From: Caryophanales bacterium UBA6449
Lineage (GTDB): Bacteria > Bacillota_I > Bacilli_A > RFN20 > CAG-288
Direction: 5' to 3'
Length of the DNA stretch: 64,000 nucleotides
Assembly (NCBI GenBank): GCA_002437105.1
Contig: DJOB01000004.1
Location: forward strand, 67,273 to 131,272
Under the pieces are notes generated by a model. That model did no database searches. It worked only from the letters and a program-made list of their open reading frames with translations, and had not been told where the DNA came from. Positions 53,335 through 63,011 of this stretch are shown here, piece by piece (position 1 is the stretch's first letter; each line of letters starts with the position of its first letter). The position numbers and the translations under genes are program-made.

Positions 53335-54456
53335 ATGTCAATAGGAACAGAAGTAGTAGCGATGATTCTCGCTGGCGGTCGCGGCAGCCGCTTGAAGGCT
53401 CTGACTAACGCGATAGCTAAACCCGCGGTCTTCTTTGGCGGCAAGTACCGGATCATCGATTTCGCCCTCTCCAACGTAGCTAACTCCGGCATAGATCGGG
53501 TCGGAGTTCTGACCCAGTACGAATCGGTCGTCCTCTCTACCTACATAGGTTCGGGATCTAATTGGGGACTGAACGGCAATCGGTCGATGGTCTCCGTCCT
53601 CCCGCCCCGCGAGACCGGGAAGGGAATCGCTTGGTACCGGGGAACAGCGGATGCCATCACGCAGAATATCAACTGGCTCGACAGCCTGATGCCGAAGGAG
53701 GTTCTCATTCTTTCGGGCGATCATATCTACCGGCAGAATTACATCCCGATGATCATGTCGCACCGGGCTCACGGCGCCGATCTGACGGTCGCCTGCATCC
53801 AGGTCTCCCTCGAGGAGGCGAAGCGCTTCGGCATCATGTCGACCGATCAGGAAGGGATGGTGACGGAGTTCAGCGAGAAGCCCGCTCATCCCAAATCGAC
53901 GCTCGCCTCGATGGGAATATATGTTTTCGACTACGCGTACCTGAGAAGAACGCTGCTCAGCGATCAGCGCAACGAGAAGTCATCTCACGATTTCGGCAAG
54001 GATATCATCCCGAAGATGCTCGCGGATCATGCACGGGTCTACGCCTATCCTTTTCAGGGTTATTGGCGCGATGTCGGGACGATCGAGAGCCTCTGGGAAG
54101 CTAATATGGACTGCCTCGATCCTGACCTGGGGGAGGAGATCATCGGCGGTGTGCCTCGCCTCTTCTCCACCCACACCAATTCGGTTCCGCAGTATATCGG
54201 TCCTGAAGCTAAGGTAGATCACTCCCTGATCAATCAGGGCGCGGATATCGATGGCCGCGTGGATCATTCGGTCATCTTCAATGAGGTGCGAGTCGGGCGC
54301 GGAGCGATGGTGGAACAGTCGGTGGTGATGCCGGGCAGCATCATCGAGCCGGGCGTGAGAGTCTCCTATGCGATCATCGGGCAGAGCGTCGATGTGAAGA
54401 GGGATGTCATCGGGGCTCCTGGCGCGATTGCCGTCTTCACCAAGGAGGATCAGTAG
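53335..54456 (+). CDS. glgC: Glucose-1-phosphate adenylyltransferase, catalytic subunit
   Basis: 373 residues. Makes ADP-glucose from ATP and glucose-1-phosphate, the committed step of glycogen synthesis. The nucleotide-binding loop AGGRGSRL is intact, with SGDHIYRQNY and EFSEKPAHP in the catalytic core. The C-terminal part shows the hexapeptide-like left-handed helix (repeats such as VGRGAMVEQSVVMPGSII). GGGGGA lies just before the ATG. It is coupled to glgD, which starts one base after its stop. Confidence 0.96.
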   Translation: MSIGTEVVAMILAGGRGSRLKALTNAIAKPAVFFGGKYRIIDFALSNVANSGIDRVGVLTQYESVVLSTYIGSGSNWGLNGNRSMVSVLPPRETGKGIAWYRGTADAITQNINWLDSLMPKEVLILSGDHIYRQNYIPMIMSHRAHGADLTVACIQVSLEEAKRFGIMSTDQEGMVTEFSEKPAHPKSTLASMGIYVFDYAYLRRTLLSDQRNEKSSHDFGKDIIPKMLADHARVYAYPFQGYWRDVGTIESLWEANMDCLDPDLGEEIIGGVPRLFSTHTNSVPQYIGPEAKVDHSLINQGADIDGRVDHSVIFNEVRVGRGAMVEQSVVMPGSIIEPGVRVSYAIIGQSVDVKRDVIGAPGAIAVFTKEDQ

Positions 54457-54457
54457 A

Positions 54458-55576
54458 ATGGAAAAGATCTGTGGCCTTATCAACCTGCACAACGCCCCGG
54501 CGCTCGGGGCGCTCACCGCTAATCGTACCCCCGCTTCCGTGTCTTTCCTATCCCGCTATGCCGTGATCGATTTCGCCCTCTCCAACATGGTCAATTCGGA
54601 CATCGACTATATCGGGGTGCTGGCGCCCGATTCCATCCGCTCGCTGACACAGCACATCGGCTCGGGAGCTCCCTGGATGACCAATACCAAGAACTCGAAG
54701 GTTCAGGTCCTTTACGATGAGCCTCATTCCAAGATGGTCGGATATTCTAACGATGTGAACAATATCCTGGAGAACTGGTGGTTCATTCAGGAATCGCGAG
54801 CGGACTACATCCTGATCACCCCGGCTCAGCTCATCGGTACTTTCGACTACCGCGATATATTCAATTACGCCAAGACCATGGGGGCACACTGCGTCATGGG
54901 CTACGTTTCAGTCAACGACGCGGATGATGGCCCCCGCGGGGGTGAGATCGTCGAGGTGGATGATTGGAATAACATCCTGTCGATCCGGGACAATGTGGGT
55001 GACAAGAACAGCTGCCGCGTCTTCAGCGGCGTCTACCTCATGGATAAGACGTTCCTTCAGCAGGTGTTGACGATCGCGGTCAAATCCTCCTCGTTCTTCT
55101 CGATCGTGGACGTCCTGGCGCGTCACGTCCCCGAGCTGGATATCAAGGGCTATGAACTGAAGGCGCCATACATCAGGTGCCTCGATACCTTCGAGCACTA
55201 CTATCGCTACTCGCTCGAGCTGCTGTCCGCAGATGTCCGGCAGCGCCTCATCCGGCGCGAGTGGCCGATCAATACGAAGTCCTACGATACTCCTCCTACC
55301 TTCTATTCTCGGACCAGCAGCGTAAGCGATTCGCTCATCGCGAACGGATGCGTGATCGACGGGGCGGTGAAGCACTCGATCCTCGGCCGCAGTGTCCGGG
55401 TAGCGTCGGGGGCGAAGATCAGCAATTCTATCATCTTCTCCGATGTCGATATCGGTCCTGATGTCGTCATCGAGAACGCGGTAATCGATCGAGATGTCCG
55501 AGTCGATACCGTGGGGATAACCGTCAAGGGTACTCCAGAAGAGCCCGTCTACATCAAGAGGGGAGACAGGATATGA
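54458..55576 (+). CDS. glgD: Glucose-1-phosphate adenylyltransferase, regulatory subunit GlgD
   Basis: 372 residues. Homologous to GlgC over its length (SRYAVIDFALSNMVNS, hexapeptide repeats at the C-terminus), but it lacks the GGRGSRL loop at the N-terminus, where it has LINLHNAPALGALTANR. This is the usual sign of GlgD, a non-catalytic subunit that tunes the GlgC tetramer in Bacillota. AAGGAGG ends nine bases before the ATG, inside glgC; one base separates the genes. Confidence 0.94.
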   Translation: MEKICGLINLHNAPALGALTANRTPASVSFLSRYAVIDFALSNMVNSDIDYIGVLAPDSIRSLTQHIGSGAPWMTNTKNSKVQVLYDEPHSKMVGYSNDVNNILENWWFIQESRADYILITPAQLIGTFDYRDIFNYAKTMGAHCVMGYVSVNDADDGPRGGEIVEVDDWNNILSIRDNVGDKNSCRVFSGVYLMDKTFLQQVLTIAVKSSSFFSIVDVLARHVPELDIKGYELKAPYIRCLDTFEHYYRYSLELLSADVRQRLIRREWPINTKSYDTPPTFYSRTSSVSDSLIANGCVIDGAVKHSILGRSVRVASGAKISNSIIFSDVDIGPDVVIENAVIDRDVRVDTVGITVKGTPEEPVYIKRGDRI

Positions 55577-57006
55577 GTATGAATCTGCTCTATGTGACTT
55601 CCGAGTGTGCTCCCTTCTCCAAGTCTGGTGGCCTAGCGGATGTCATGGGCGACCTGCCCCGAGCCATGGTGAAGAAGAGCGCCGTGAAGAGCGCGGTCGT
55701 CATCACGCCGGGGTATCGGAAGACCATGGCGCGCTTCGGTTCGCGGATGGTGCACCAGTACGATATGAAACTGGACGCACCCTATGATCAGCTCTGGGCT
55801 CACCTCTACCGGTTGGTTCAGGACGGGGTAGAGTACTTCTTACTGGATATACCGGGCCTGTTCGATCGGGATGATCTCTATGGCTACGGCGATGATACCT
55901 ATCGCTTCGCCGCTTTCTCCAACGCTGTTGTGAGGTTCATCATCGACCAGTGCCAGGCTGGACGCCGCTTCGATATCGTGCACTGCAACGATTGGCAGAC
56001 GGGCTTTGTTCCTCTGCTGGTGAAGCGGGTCTACTGGAATATGCGGTGTATCCTCACCATCCACAATCCCGCCTATCAGGGCTGGCTAGCCCCAGACCAG
56101 TTCTGGAATACGTTCCACCTTCCCTTCGACCTCTACACCAGCGGAAATGTGAGGCTAGGCGAGAGCGTGAACTTCCTCAAGACCGGGATCTTCTATGCCG
56201 ATGCGGTCAACACCGTCAGCGCTCACCACGCTCAGGAGCTGATCTCTGACGGCAACTGCTTCGGCGGTATCGGATGGGCACTCCGGGCTAAAGGCGATCT
56301 GTTCGTCGGCATCACCAATGGTCTCTCCGACTGCGAGTACAGTCCGATGCGGGATATGAATATCCCTCTCCCCTACTCCTATCGGGTGCGCCAGGAGGGA
56401 AAATCGGCTGCGCGCGAAGCGGCTATGCGTTCCTTCTCGTTGACCGATCGTCCGGGTACTCCCCTCTTTGTGGCCATCTCGCGCCTTACCGCCCAGAAGG
56501 GGCTGGATCGGCTCTGGGCTCTGGGTGATCTTCTCAGGAAGTGCGGTGGACGCCTGATGATCCTCGGCTCGGGTGACTATGATTCGGAGGGGAATATCTA
56601 TCGTCTGCAGTCTGCCTATCCGGAGAATGTCAGCTTCTGGCGCGGATACGATAACGGGCTGGCACACCTCCTCTATGCGGCGGGCGATTTCTTCGTCATG
56701 CCCTCGCGGTTTGAACCCTGCGGCCTCTCGCAGCTGATTGCGATGCGCTACGGCACGGTCCCTATCGTCTCCGACGCCGGCGGGCTATGCGATACCGTCC
56801 TAGATGCCTCGCAGCCGCATGGACGCGGCTTCGTCTTCGGCAACTGGTCTGATCGCGAGGGGCTGCAGCACGCGGTCAGCCGCGCGCTTCTCGCCTTCCA
56901 GGACCCGCGGGCGATGGCGGCACTCCAGTTCGAGGATATGTACTACGATAGCTCGTGGACGCAGGCTGCTCAGGAGTATCTGAAGCTCTATCAGCGACTG
57001 ATGTGA
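55573..57006 (+). CDS. glgA: Glycogen synthase (ADP-glucose)
   Basis: 477 residues, GT5 family. Adds glucose from ADP-glucose to growing alpha-1,4-glucan. The N-terminal KxGGL motif is SKSGGLADVMGDLP, and the C-terminal donor-site loop is PSRFEPCGLSQ, with the conserved glutamate. The gene overlaps glgD by four bases. No branching enzyme (glgB) or phosphorylase follows, so these are elsewhere if present. A strong terminator closes the operon. Confidence 0.97.
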   Translation: MSMNLLYVTSECAPFSKSGGLADVMGDLPRAMVKKSAVKSAVVITPGYRKTMARFGSRMVHQYDMKLDAPYDQLWAHLYRLVQDGVEYFLLDIPGLFDRDDLYGYGDDTYRFAAFSNAVVRFIIDQCQAGRRFDIVHCNDWQTGFVPLLVKRVYWNMRCILTIHNPAYQGWLAPDQFWNTFHLPFDLYTSGNVRLGESVNFLKTGIFYADAVNTVSAHHAQELISDGNCFGGIGWALRAKGDLFVGITNGLSDCEYSPMRDMNIPLPYSYRVRQEGKSAAREAAMRSFSLTDRPGTPLFVAISRLTAQKGLDRLWALGDLLRKCGGRLMILGSGDYDSEGNIYRLQSAYPENVSFWRGYDNGLAHLLYAAGDFFVMPSRFEPCGLSQLIAMRYGTVPIVSDAGGLCDTVLDASQPHGRGFVFGNWSDREGLQHAVSRALLAFQDPRAMAALQFEDMYYDSSWTQAAQEYLKLYQRLM

Positions 57007-57013
57007 GCGACGA

Positions 57014-57043
57014 TAAAAAAATGGTTCGGATGAACCATTTTTT
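57014..57043. terminator. Bidirectional terminator between glgA and the large lipoprotein gene
   Basis: Stem AAAAAATGGTTC / GAACCATTTTTT with a 4-base loop; T-runs on both strands. It ends the glg operon and the converging minus-strand unit. Confidence 0.93.
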
Positions 57044-57061
57044 ATTGCCGGAGAATACCGC

Positions 57062-58957
57062 TTATTCCGCGATGGCAGGCAGGGTCATATCGATCATGGT
57101 AGCCCCGGTATCCGGATCCGGTATCAACATGATATCTACACCGAGTTTTTCGAATTGGAAATCGTACATTCCACCTTCGACATCGGAAGCGTCACTGAAT
57201 CCGGCCTTCGTTAGAGTTGAGGTAATCTTGGTCAGCGCCTCCGCGGTGAAGCCGGAATCGAAGACGAAGTTCAAGTAGGTGGCATTATCCTCGGAGGAGA
57301 CATTTCCTGAAACCTCGGAGAACAGGGCATTCTCCGGGATGAAGAATGGGATCGTCAGCTGGTCGCCCAGGGCCAGGTCGAAGACCTGTTGAGGCGTGAT
57401 GTCCTTCTTGAATATCGTGTCCACGGTCTGGCCATCACCCTGGTCGACGGATTCCATCAGGTCGAACTTCATATTCTCGTCGGCCCAGGAGGTCACCTTG
57501 ATCTGGGGCACGGTGAAATCATCGAAGGTACCCGCGGGGATGGTCGTGGTGCCGATATCGTTGAAGTAGATCTCGAAGCGCGATTTGTTGGTCGTATTGG
57601 GAACCAGTCCGATATAGGAGATCCGGTAGAGCTTCGAATCCTTAATTTCGAAGGTGATGTTTCCCTCGCTGGGCAGATAGGTCTCCGCGATCTCGTTTCC
57701 TAGCTCGACGTGATCGAGGACGCTCTGGAAGGCGGCGGGGAGGACGTAGGTCCTTATTCCCTCCTTCTCGCCGGTGAAGGTGAAGATATCAGACGAGAAG
57801 CTGAAATCGGGGAGGGTCTCGATAAGGGTGGTATCGGTCTTCTTTCCAGTCAGGGGCAGCGAGGTGGTGCTGAATGTATAGGTATCGCCGTTCTCATCCG
57901 TGTGGAATCCTGAGTAGGTCTTCTGCTCGTTAGCCAGTATGCTCCAGGCGTAGGTGTCGGTCGCGGTGACATAGGCCTGCTTGTAGGTCTTCGTCTCGCC
58001 GTTGGGAGTCAGGTCGAGATTCAGAGGGGTGATATCGATCTTCTCCGTATAGGAGACGATCTTGTCCGTGCCCGTCTCGCTGTCGGTGGTCGGTCTGATT
58101 CCGTCTATGGCTGACTGCAGAGCATCGTTGTCCGCGCTGTGCTCGAAAGGTTTGAGCTTGCCGATCGTGGTCGCGTCGACATCCGCGATGGTCAAGTCGA
58201 TGGTGCTGCCGTACATGTATCCATCGGGGTACTCCTCATCTCCCTGGTAGACATCGTCGGACTCCACCTGCTTGAGGGAGATCGAAGCGATCTGACCATC
58301 CTGGAGTTTGAAGATGGCGCTGGCGGCCTCGAAGCTGGTGTTGTTGCCGACCATCCTAGCGAAATAGTCGGTGTTCTCCTTGACCTCGGGGTCGTCCAGG
58401 TTCAGAGCGATAGTCTGATCATCTACGATGGTGAAGTCGTGAACTCCGAAGTGAGCGAGCCAGTTGATGTAGATCGACTGTTCCCATTTGTAGGTCTGAC
58501 CAGCGGAGTTCAGCGACTTCTCCGTCACCAGGGTGTTGTTGATATCCAGGGTGTCGGAAGAGACATCGCCATCGGCATCCTTGTACAGTTCCAACTCGGA
58601 AGCCACGGTCTCCGTCCCGTGATATTTTCCGACGAATGAATAGGCGTCCTCGGTCACTTTAGCGGTGCCGTCAAAGTGCTGCAGCACGGCTTTCTTGTCC
58701 AGGTGTCCGATGGGGTAGTAGTAGAACTGGATATCCGAATTGAAAGTTATATTGCTGACGGCGTAGTTATCCAGCAGCGCGGCGATATCGAGGCTGGCCG
58801 CCGAGGAGCTGGCTGAACCGGTCGAGCTGGTACTGCTCGAAGCGGAGGTGTCTGTCGGCGTGGAAGCCGGGATGGATGGGGTGCTGTTACCGCTGGGGGA
58901 ACAGCTGGCTAGCCAAGCGAAAGAAACGACTAGCAGAGTGAGATTTCTTCTTTTCAT
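57062..58957 (-). CDS. Large lipoprotein, unknown function
   Basis: 631 residues. The signal peptide ends in WLASC (lipidated C19), followed by a Ser/Thr-rich linker of about 40 residues. The mature part is acidic and aromatic, with strand-like segments that recur loosely (for example YAWSILANEQKTY and the SFSSDIFTFTGEKEG region), suggesting a beta-rich surface protein. I recognise no domain. It is convergent with glgA and sits downstream of the kinase gene on the same strand with a 92-base gap, so joint transcription is possible but not certain. Confidence 0.85.
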   Translation of the reverse strand: MKRRNLTLLVVSFAWLASCSPSGNSTPSIPASTPTDTSASSSTSSTGSASSSAASLDIAALLDNYAVSNITFNSDIQFYYYPIGHLDKKAVLQHFDGTAKVTEDAYSFVGKYHGTETVASELELYKDADGDVSSDTLDINNTLVTEKSLNSAGQTYKWEQSIYINWLAHFGVHDFTIVDDQTIALNLDDPEVKENTDYFARMVGNNTSFEAASAIFKLQDGQIASISLKQVESDDVYQGDEEYPDGYMYGSTIDLTIADVDATTIGKLKPFEHSADNDALQSAIDGIRPTTDSETGTDKIVSYTEKIDITPLNLDLTPNGETKTYKQAYVTATDTYAWSILANEQKTYSGFHTDENGDTYTFSTTSLPLTGKKTDTTLIETLPDFSFSSDIFTFTGEKEGIRTYVLPAAFQSVLDHVELGNEIAETYLPSEGNITFEIKDSKLYRISYIGLVPNTTNKSRFEIYFNDIGTTTIPAGTFDDFTVPQIKVTSWADENMKFDLMESVDQGDGQTVDTIFKKDITPQQVFDLALGDQLTIPFFIPENALFSEVSGNVSSEDNATYLNFVFDSGFTAEALTKITSTLTKAGFSDASDVEGGMYDFQFEKLGVDIMLIPDPDTGATMIDMTLPAIAE

Positions 58958-59049
58958 TTTACATTTATTCCTTTCTTTCTCGATGACAGCTCACAGGTTG
59001 AAATTAGGTGAATACTGGCGAGTCCCAGGTGTCGATCTTCTCTTGCGGT

Positions 59050-59607
59050 TTAGATGCTCCGTTTGTTCTTCCATTCGAGGTAGGCTTGGTAGATCTTGTC
59101 GGCGTCCTGAGCGATGCTCATATGGTCGGTCTTGATGACGAAATCCGCCATCTTCTTGGGCGAGTTAGCACCATCAGCAAAGATCTTGCGGTCCTGGGTC
59201 AGGCGCTCGATCGCGGCTTTTTCACCATCCTTCCGCAGATCGATCATCCGCTTGCGGCGCGTGGCCTCATCGGCATCCAGATAGACCAGGAAGAATTTTT
59301 TCCCTAGCGCTCGGCGATAGGAGTGGGCACCGATCGGCTCGATGCAGACCACCTTATCGTCGCCCAGATCTGCGAACTTGGTACCGTAGAGGTTTCCGTT
59401 GTACTCGGCTGTCTCGAGGAACTCGTGTTTCTCGATCCCTTCCTCAAACTGTTGGCGAGTCAAAAAGTGATAGTCGATCCCATCGACTTCTCCGACCCTG
59501 GGCTTCCTCGAGGTGCAGGTGATAACTTTCTTCAAGCCCATGTGATCCATCAGGTACTTGGCGGTCTCGGTTTTTCCCGAGGCACTCGGACCTATCAATA
59601 CGAGCAT
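59050..59607 (-). CDS. gmk: Guanylate kinase-like nucleotide kinase
   Basis: 185 residues. The P-loop is GPSASGKTE, followed by TSRKPRVGEVDGIDYHF and EYNGNLYGT, which are the GMP-binding motifs of guanylate kinase. The P-loop differs from the usual GPSGxGKxT form (S-A instead of S-G), so a diverged second copy is possible. The expected role is phosphorylating GMP (or dGMP) to the diphosphate. A GGGGG stretch lies a few bases before the ATG. Whether it is the only gmk of the genome cannot be judged here. Confidence 0.78.
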   Translation of the reverse strand: MLVLIGPSASGKTETAKYLMDHMGLKKVITCTSRKPRVGEVDGIDYHFLTRQQFEEGIEKHEFLETAEYNGNLYGTKFADLGDDKVVCIEPIGAHSYRRALGKKFFLVYLDADEATRRKRMIDLRKDGEKAAIERLTQDRKIFADGANSPKKMADFVIKTDHMSIAQDADKIYQAYLEWKNKRSI

Positions 59608-59670
59608 TTCATACCCCCTCTCTAGATTTTTTGTGATTATAGCGCAAGATAGCTATATTTAGTTTCAGGT

Positions 59671-60348
59671 TTATTTCAGTTTTGGCAATAGCGAGTTCAG
59701 CTCGGCGGTAGTATCCAGATAGGCGGTAGGATGGATGTTTAGATCTCGGATCTTCTGCTTTAGGAGATAGGACGGTCTAAAGCCGTAGGTGACCAGGAAT
59801 AGCTTTTCTATCCCGGCGTTGTGGGCAAACATGGCATCGACTTCGGTATCGCCGAAGTAGGCGGTCTCGGCTGGAGTGAAGGAGAGATCGTTCAGAACCG
59901 ACTTCATGAGATCCGGATAGGGCTTGGGTCTATCGTTCACGCCCTGCCCTCGGATGGTGGCAAATCTTATCTGAGGGAAGGAATGCGCGATCAGTTCCTT
60001 TACTGCTCTGTCCGGTTTGTTGGAGATGACGGCGAGGGTGAAGCCCAGCTGTTGAGCTGCAGAGAGGAAGGCCGGGATACCTGGATAGGGGTGAGTCTTG
60101 ATGCAGAGGTGGTGGTAGTAGTAATCCAGGTATTCCTCTTTGAATCGATCGAAGATGCTCAGGTCAGCATCGACCGCTTTCAGGCTCTCTGTCACCAGGT
60201 GGTCGGTGCCGTAACCTAGGAAGTCGGTAGCCTGCTGCAGCGTGATCTCAGCCAGTCCCCAAGCTCGGAGCGTGTGGGCTATCGCGTCGCGATAGTCCTC
60301 TCTGGTATCGAGGAGGGTACCATCGCAGTCGAATGCAAGCAATTTCAT
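59671..60348 (-). CDS. HAD-family phosphatase (phosphoglycolate phosphatase-like)
   Basis: 225 residues. Motif I FDCDGTLLDT, motif II VISNKP, and motif IV FGDTEVDAMFAHNAG identify a HAD hydrolase with an alpha-helical cap; the substrate is unknown. Two in-frame ATGs lie six bases apart; the one at 60348 is preferred as AAGGGA is six bases upstream of it. It is distinct from the HAD gene at 16620-17273, from which it differs throughout. Confidence 0.85.
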   Translation of the reverse strand: MKLLAFDCDGTLLDTREDYRDAIAHTLRAWGLAEITLQQATDFLGYGTDHLVTESLKAVDADLSIFDRFKEEYLDYYYHHLCIKTHPYPGIPAFLSAAQQLGFTLAVISNKPDRAVKELIAHSFPQIRFATIRGQGVNDRPKPYPDLMKSVLNDLSFTPAETAYFGDTEVDAMFAHNAGIEKLFLVTYGFRPSYLLKQKIRDLNIHPTAYLDTTAELNSLLPKLK

Positions 60349-60427
60349 TTCCATTCCCTTTTCAAGCCTATTTAATAGACGATTAATATTTTACCAATTA
60401 GAATATGCAGGGAAGAGGAGGTGTGTT

Positions 60428-60913
60428 ATGGACAGGAGAAAAGCTAGTGTGACTTTTGCGCTGTTATCGACTGCCTCCCTTTTGGGTGCGGTGAATCAGG
60501 GCGATTCTGTGGTGACCGATGGCAATAGGACCCACGATGCTCTCCTATCTAAGGAGAGTCAGACGACGGTCGTGCCCTGGGACCAGCAGCTTCGGGATGA
60601 GCTGGGCAATACCGATGAGCTGCTCAAGACCTATAGCGATGCACCTACTAGATATGTGCATCAGCAGAATGATCTGAGGGACGTTACCTTCTCCGATGGT
60701 AATTTCTCTTCCGATGTCGAGAAGTTTTCGGGCGAGGAGGAGAGTAAGCCTCAGGATGTCTGGGTGGGATTCGATGGCGATTATGAGACGGAGATGCACT
60801 CCAGCTACGCTCTATTAGGAAATATGATGTTCAATGCTGAGAATGATCAGAGCTGGGATGGTAAAGAGGTCATTCACGAAGAGAAGACTGCCACTGATCA
60901 TAATCATAGGTGA
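60428..60913 (+). CDS. Small exported protein, unknown function
   Basis: 161 residues. An N-terminal MDRRKASVTFALLSTASLLG region has a basic start and hydrophobic core like a signal peptide, but no cysteine follows, so it is not a typical lipoprotein. The mature part is very acidic (many D, E, S) with no recognised domain, and the C-terminus ends in a His-rich DHNHR. GGAGG lies six bases before the ATG. It is transcribed alone, divergent from the HAD gene. Confidence 0.65.
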   Translation: MDRRKASVTFALLSTASLLGAVNQGDSVVTDGNRTHDALLSKESQTTVVPWDQQLRDELGNTDELLKTYSDAPTRYVHQQNDLRDVTFSDGNFSSDVEKFSGEEESKPQDVWVGFDGDYETEMHSSYALLGNMMFNAENDQSWDGKEVIHEEKTATDHNHR

Positions 60914-61122
60914 TCCTATCCGGCTCTTTCCTGCTATCGCCATTTTTGATTCAGGGAAGGGTTAAAGAAAAATATTTTAGTCTGGTAGCATCTGCAGCTT
61001 CTGGTAATTATTTTGCATAGTTTCCTAGATTCGCCGAGCTTTTGACTTATGGACATGTGTTAAGTTCTGCTTTTTTTCTAATATTTAATATCACACGTCG
61101 GTTTGTAAGAATATTATTGCTT

Positions 61123-61152
61123 TTGGCGACTTGTAAAGTGACCATATATAAT
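61123..61152 (+). promoter_or_regulatory. Promoter of the DUF3137-lemA unit
   Basis: -35 TTGGCG (61123-61128), 18-base spacer, -10 TATAAT (61147-61152), 23 bases before the start codon. Confidence 0.6.
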
Positions 61153-61175
61153 CTAACCTCGGAGGGAGAGGAAAG

Positions 61176-63011
61176 ATGGGGGATACCGAGAGATTCGATC
61201 CTGTAGATTTCTACAGGATGCAATTGAAAGATCAGTTTCGCTCGAAGGCAGAGAGTTTTATCGACCGATTGATAGGAGAATCGAAGATCGATAAGTCTCT
61301 CAATGATCAGACCTATTCTAAGCTGGAGAAGGCGAAAGAGATCGATGAACAGATGGATCGGAAAGCTGTAGGCTTCAAAACGCTCTCCTATTTCGTTCTA
61401 GTAGTGGCGATCCTTCTCGGTCTCGCTGTTCTCGCGTCCATTTATGTCTGGGTTGAACATGCTGGGAATACGACAATCGCGATCGTGGTTTTCTCCATCT
61501 CGCTAGTTCTCTGCATCGCGTTTTTCATCCTCTACTTCACCTATTTTGCCAAAAGGAAGAAGTATCTCGATAACGAGGATCAGCAGCGACAGGAGGAGAT
61601 CGATAATCTGGAGCGGGAATGCCGAAAGCAGCTGGCTCCCCTCAAGAGGCTGTTCCAGTGGGACGATTTCAATAGCATCGTAAAAGCGACGACGGATATG
61701 TTCACGATCGACCCGGTGCTTTCCGCGGAGAAGTTCGGGCTCCTCTCTGATCATTTCGGCTATGTTGATGAAGTGGGTGAGGACGATTCGGTCATCGGGG
61801 TGATGTCCGGCTCGATAAATGGGAACCCCTACATCAGATTCCGCGCTAAGAGTATGAGGATGCTTCCTCATGTCTATCGAGGAACAAAGACGATCTTTTG
61901 GACTGAGACCGAGACGGACTCTGATGGGAATACCCGTCTGGTCACGCGGTCGGAGACCCTGGTGGCTACCGTGACTGAACCTGCGCCGGTCTACTCCTTT
62001 CAAGTTGAGACCATATATGGAAATATGGCCGCACCCGATCTCAGGTTCTCGCGCTTTCCTAACGATGTCGACTACGCGAACAGTCGAGCTCTAGATAAGT
62101 TCATCAAGAGGCGGGAAAAGGAGCTGGACAGGCTCTCCCAGGAAGCCACCGAGCAAGGTCGGGTATTCACTCCTCTGAGCAATGAGAACTTCGATGCTAT
62201 CTGGGGCGCAGATGATCGGAATAACGAGGTTCAGTACCGACTTCTCTTCACTCCCTTGGCCCAGCAGAATATGACGGAGGTCCTGAAGAATAAGGATGGG
62301 GTTGGGTACGGTGATGACTTCCAATTCTATAAGCGCGGGAAGACGAATCTCGTCATCTCCCAACACGCTCAGTACACCGATTACTACGATACTTCCTTCC
62401 TGTCGGACCGGCTCTCATGCAAGGAGCTCCGTCAGGATTTTGTCGACTATGTGAGCGGTCTGTTCAAGTCCATCTATTTCGATCTCATCCCCTTCTTCGC
62501 TATTCCCCTCTATCAGATGACGGAAGCGGGTGAGTATGTCTATACGGAAAGACCGGCCGGGGCGGTATCCGACTATGAGGCGATGGCGGTGGCTAATGGA
62601 ATGCCCAGTAGATACTTCATGCCGAAGGGGTCGATCACCGAACAGATCCTGAGGGTTAAATACCAGCAGCACGTTGGAAAGTCGGATACGTTTACTGTCA
62701 CCTCGTCCGCGTTCAAGGGAATCAAGCATGTGACGGAGGTGCCGATGATGGGTGGGGATGGGCACGTACATCAGGTCCCAGTGCCCTGGATCGAGTATCT
62801 TCCCATCAGCAAGCAGCAGAATATTTTGGTGCGGGGCGTCGATGCGGAAGAACGGAGAGAAAATATAAAGAGAAAGACAGGTAATCCTGCCGCGTTCGTA
62901 GGTGGATTCTTGGGAATGCTGATTAGCGAGTATAATGAGGATGACGAGAAGAATCTCCAGAAAATATTTGATGAGGGGGTCGCTCGAGAAAGGAATGTTA
63001 AAAATGGCTAA
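61176..63011 (+). CDS. DUF3137-like membrane protein paired with LemA
   Basis: 611 residues. A helical N-terminus (about 1-65) precedes two membrane helices (about 69-91 and 99-121). The large cytoplasmic part contains a DUF3137-like block: NENFDAIWGADDRNNEVQYR then LFTPLAQQNMTEVL. Such proteins are commonly encoded beside lemA, as here, but their function is unknown. The GGAGG near 61161 supports the start. It overlaps the lemA start by 8 bases, which suggests translational coupling and a shared complex. Confidence 0.75.
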   Translation: MGDTERFDPVDFYRMQLKDQFRSKAESFIDRLIGESKIDKSLNDQTYSKLEKAKEIDEQMDRKAVGFKTLSYFVLVVAILLGLAVLASIYVWVEHAGNTTIAIVVFSISLVLCIAFFILYFTYFAKRKKYLDNEDQQRQEEIDNLERECRKQLAPLKRLFQWDDFNSIVKATTDMFTIDPVLSAEKFGLLSDHFGYVDEVGEDDSVIGVMSGSINGNPYIRFRAKSMRMLPHVYRGTKTIFWTETETDSDGNTRLVTRSETLVATVTEPAPVYSFQVETIYGNMAAPDLRFSRFPNDVDYANSRALDKFIKRREKELDRLSQEATEQGRVFTPLSNENFDAIWGADDRNNEVQYRLLFTPLAQQNMTEVLKNKDGVGYGDDFQFYKRGKTNLVISQHAQYTDYYDTSFLSDRLSCKELRQDFVDYVSGLFKSIYFDLIPFFAIPLYQMTEAGEYVYTERPAGAVSDYEAMAVANGMPSRYFMPKGSITEQILRVKYQQHVGKSDTFTVTSSAFKGIKHVTEVPMMGGDGHVHQVPVPWIEYLPISKQQNILVRGVDAEERRENIKRKTGNPAAFVGGFLGMLISEYNEDDEKNLQKIFDEGVARERNVKNG

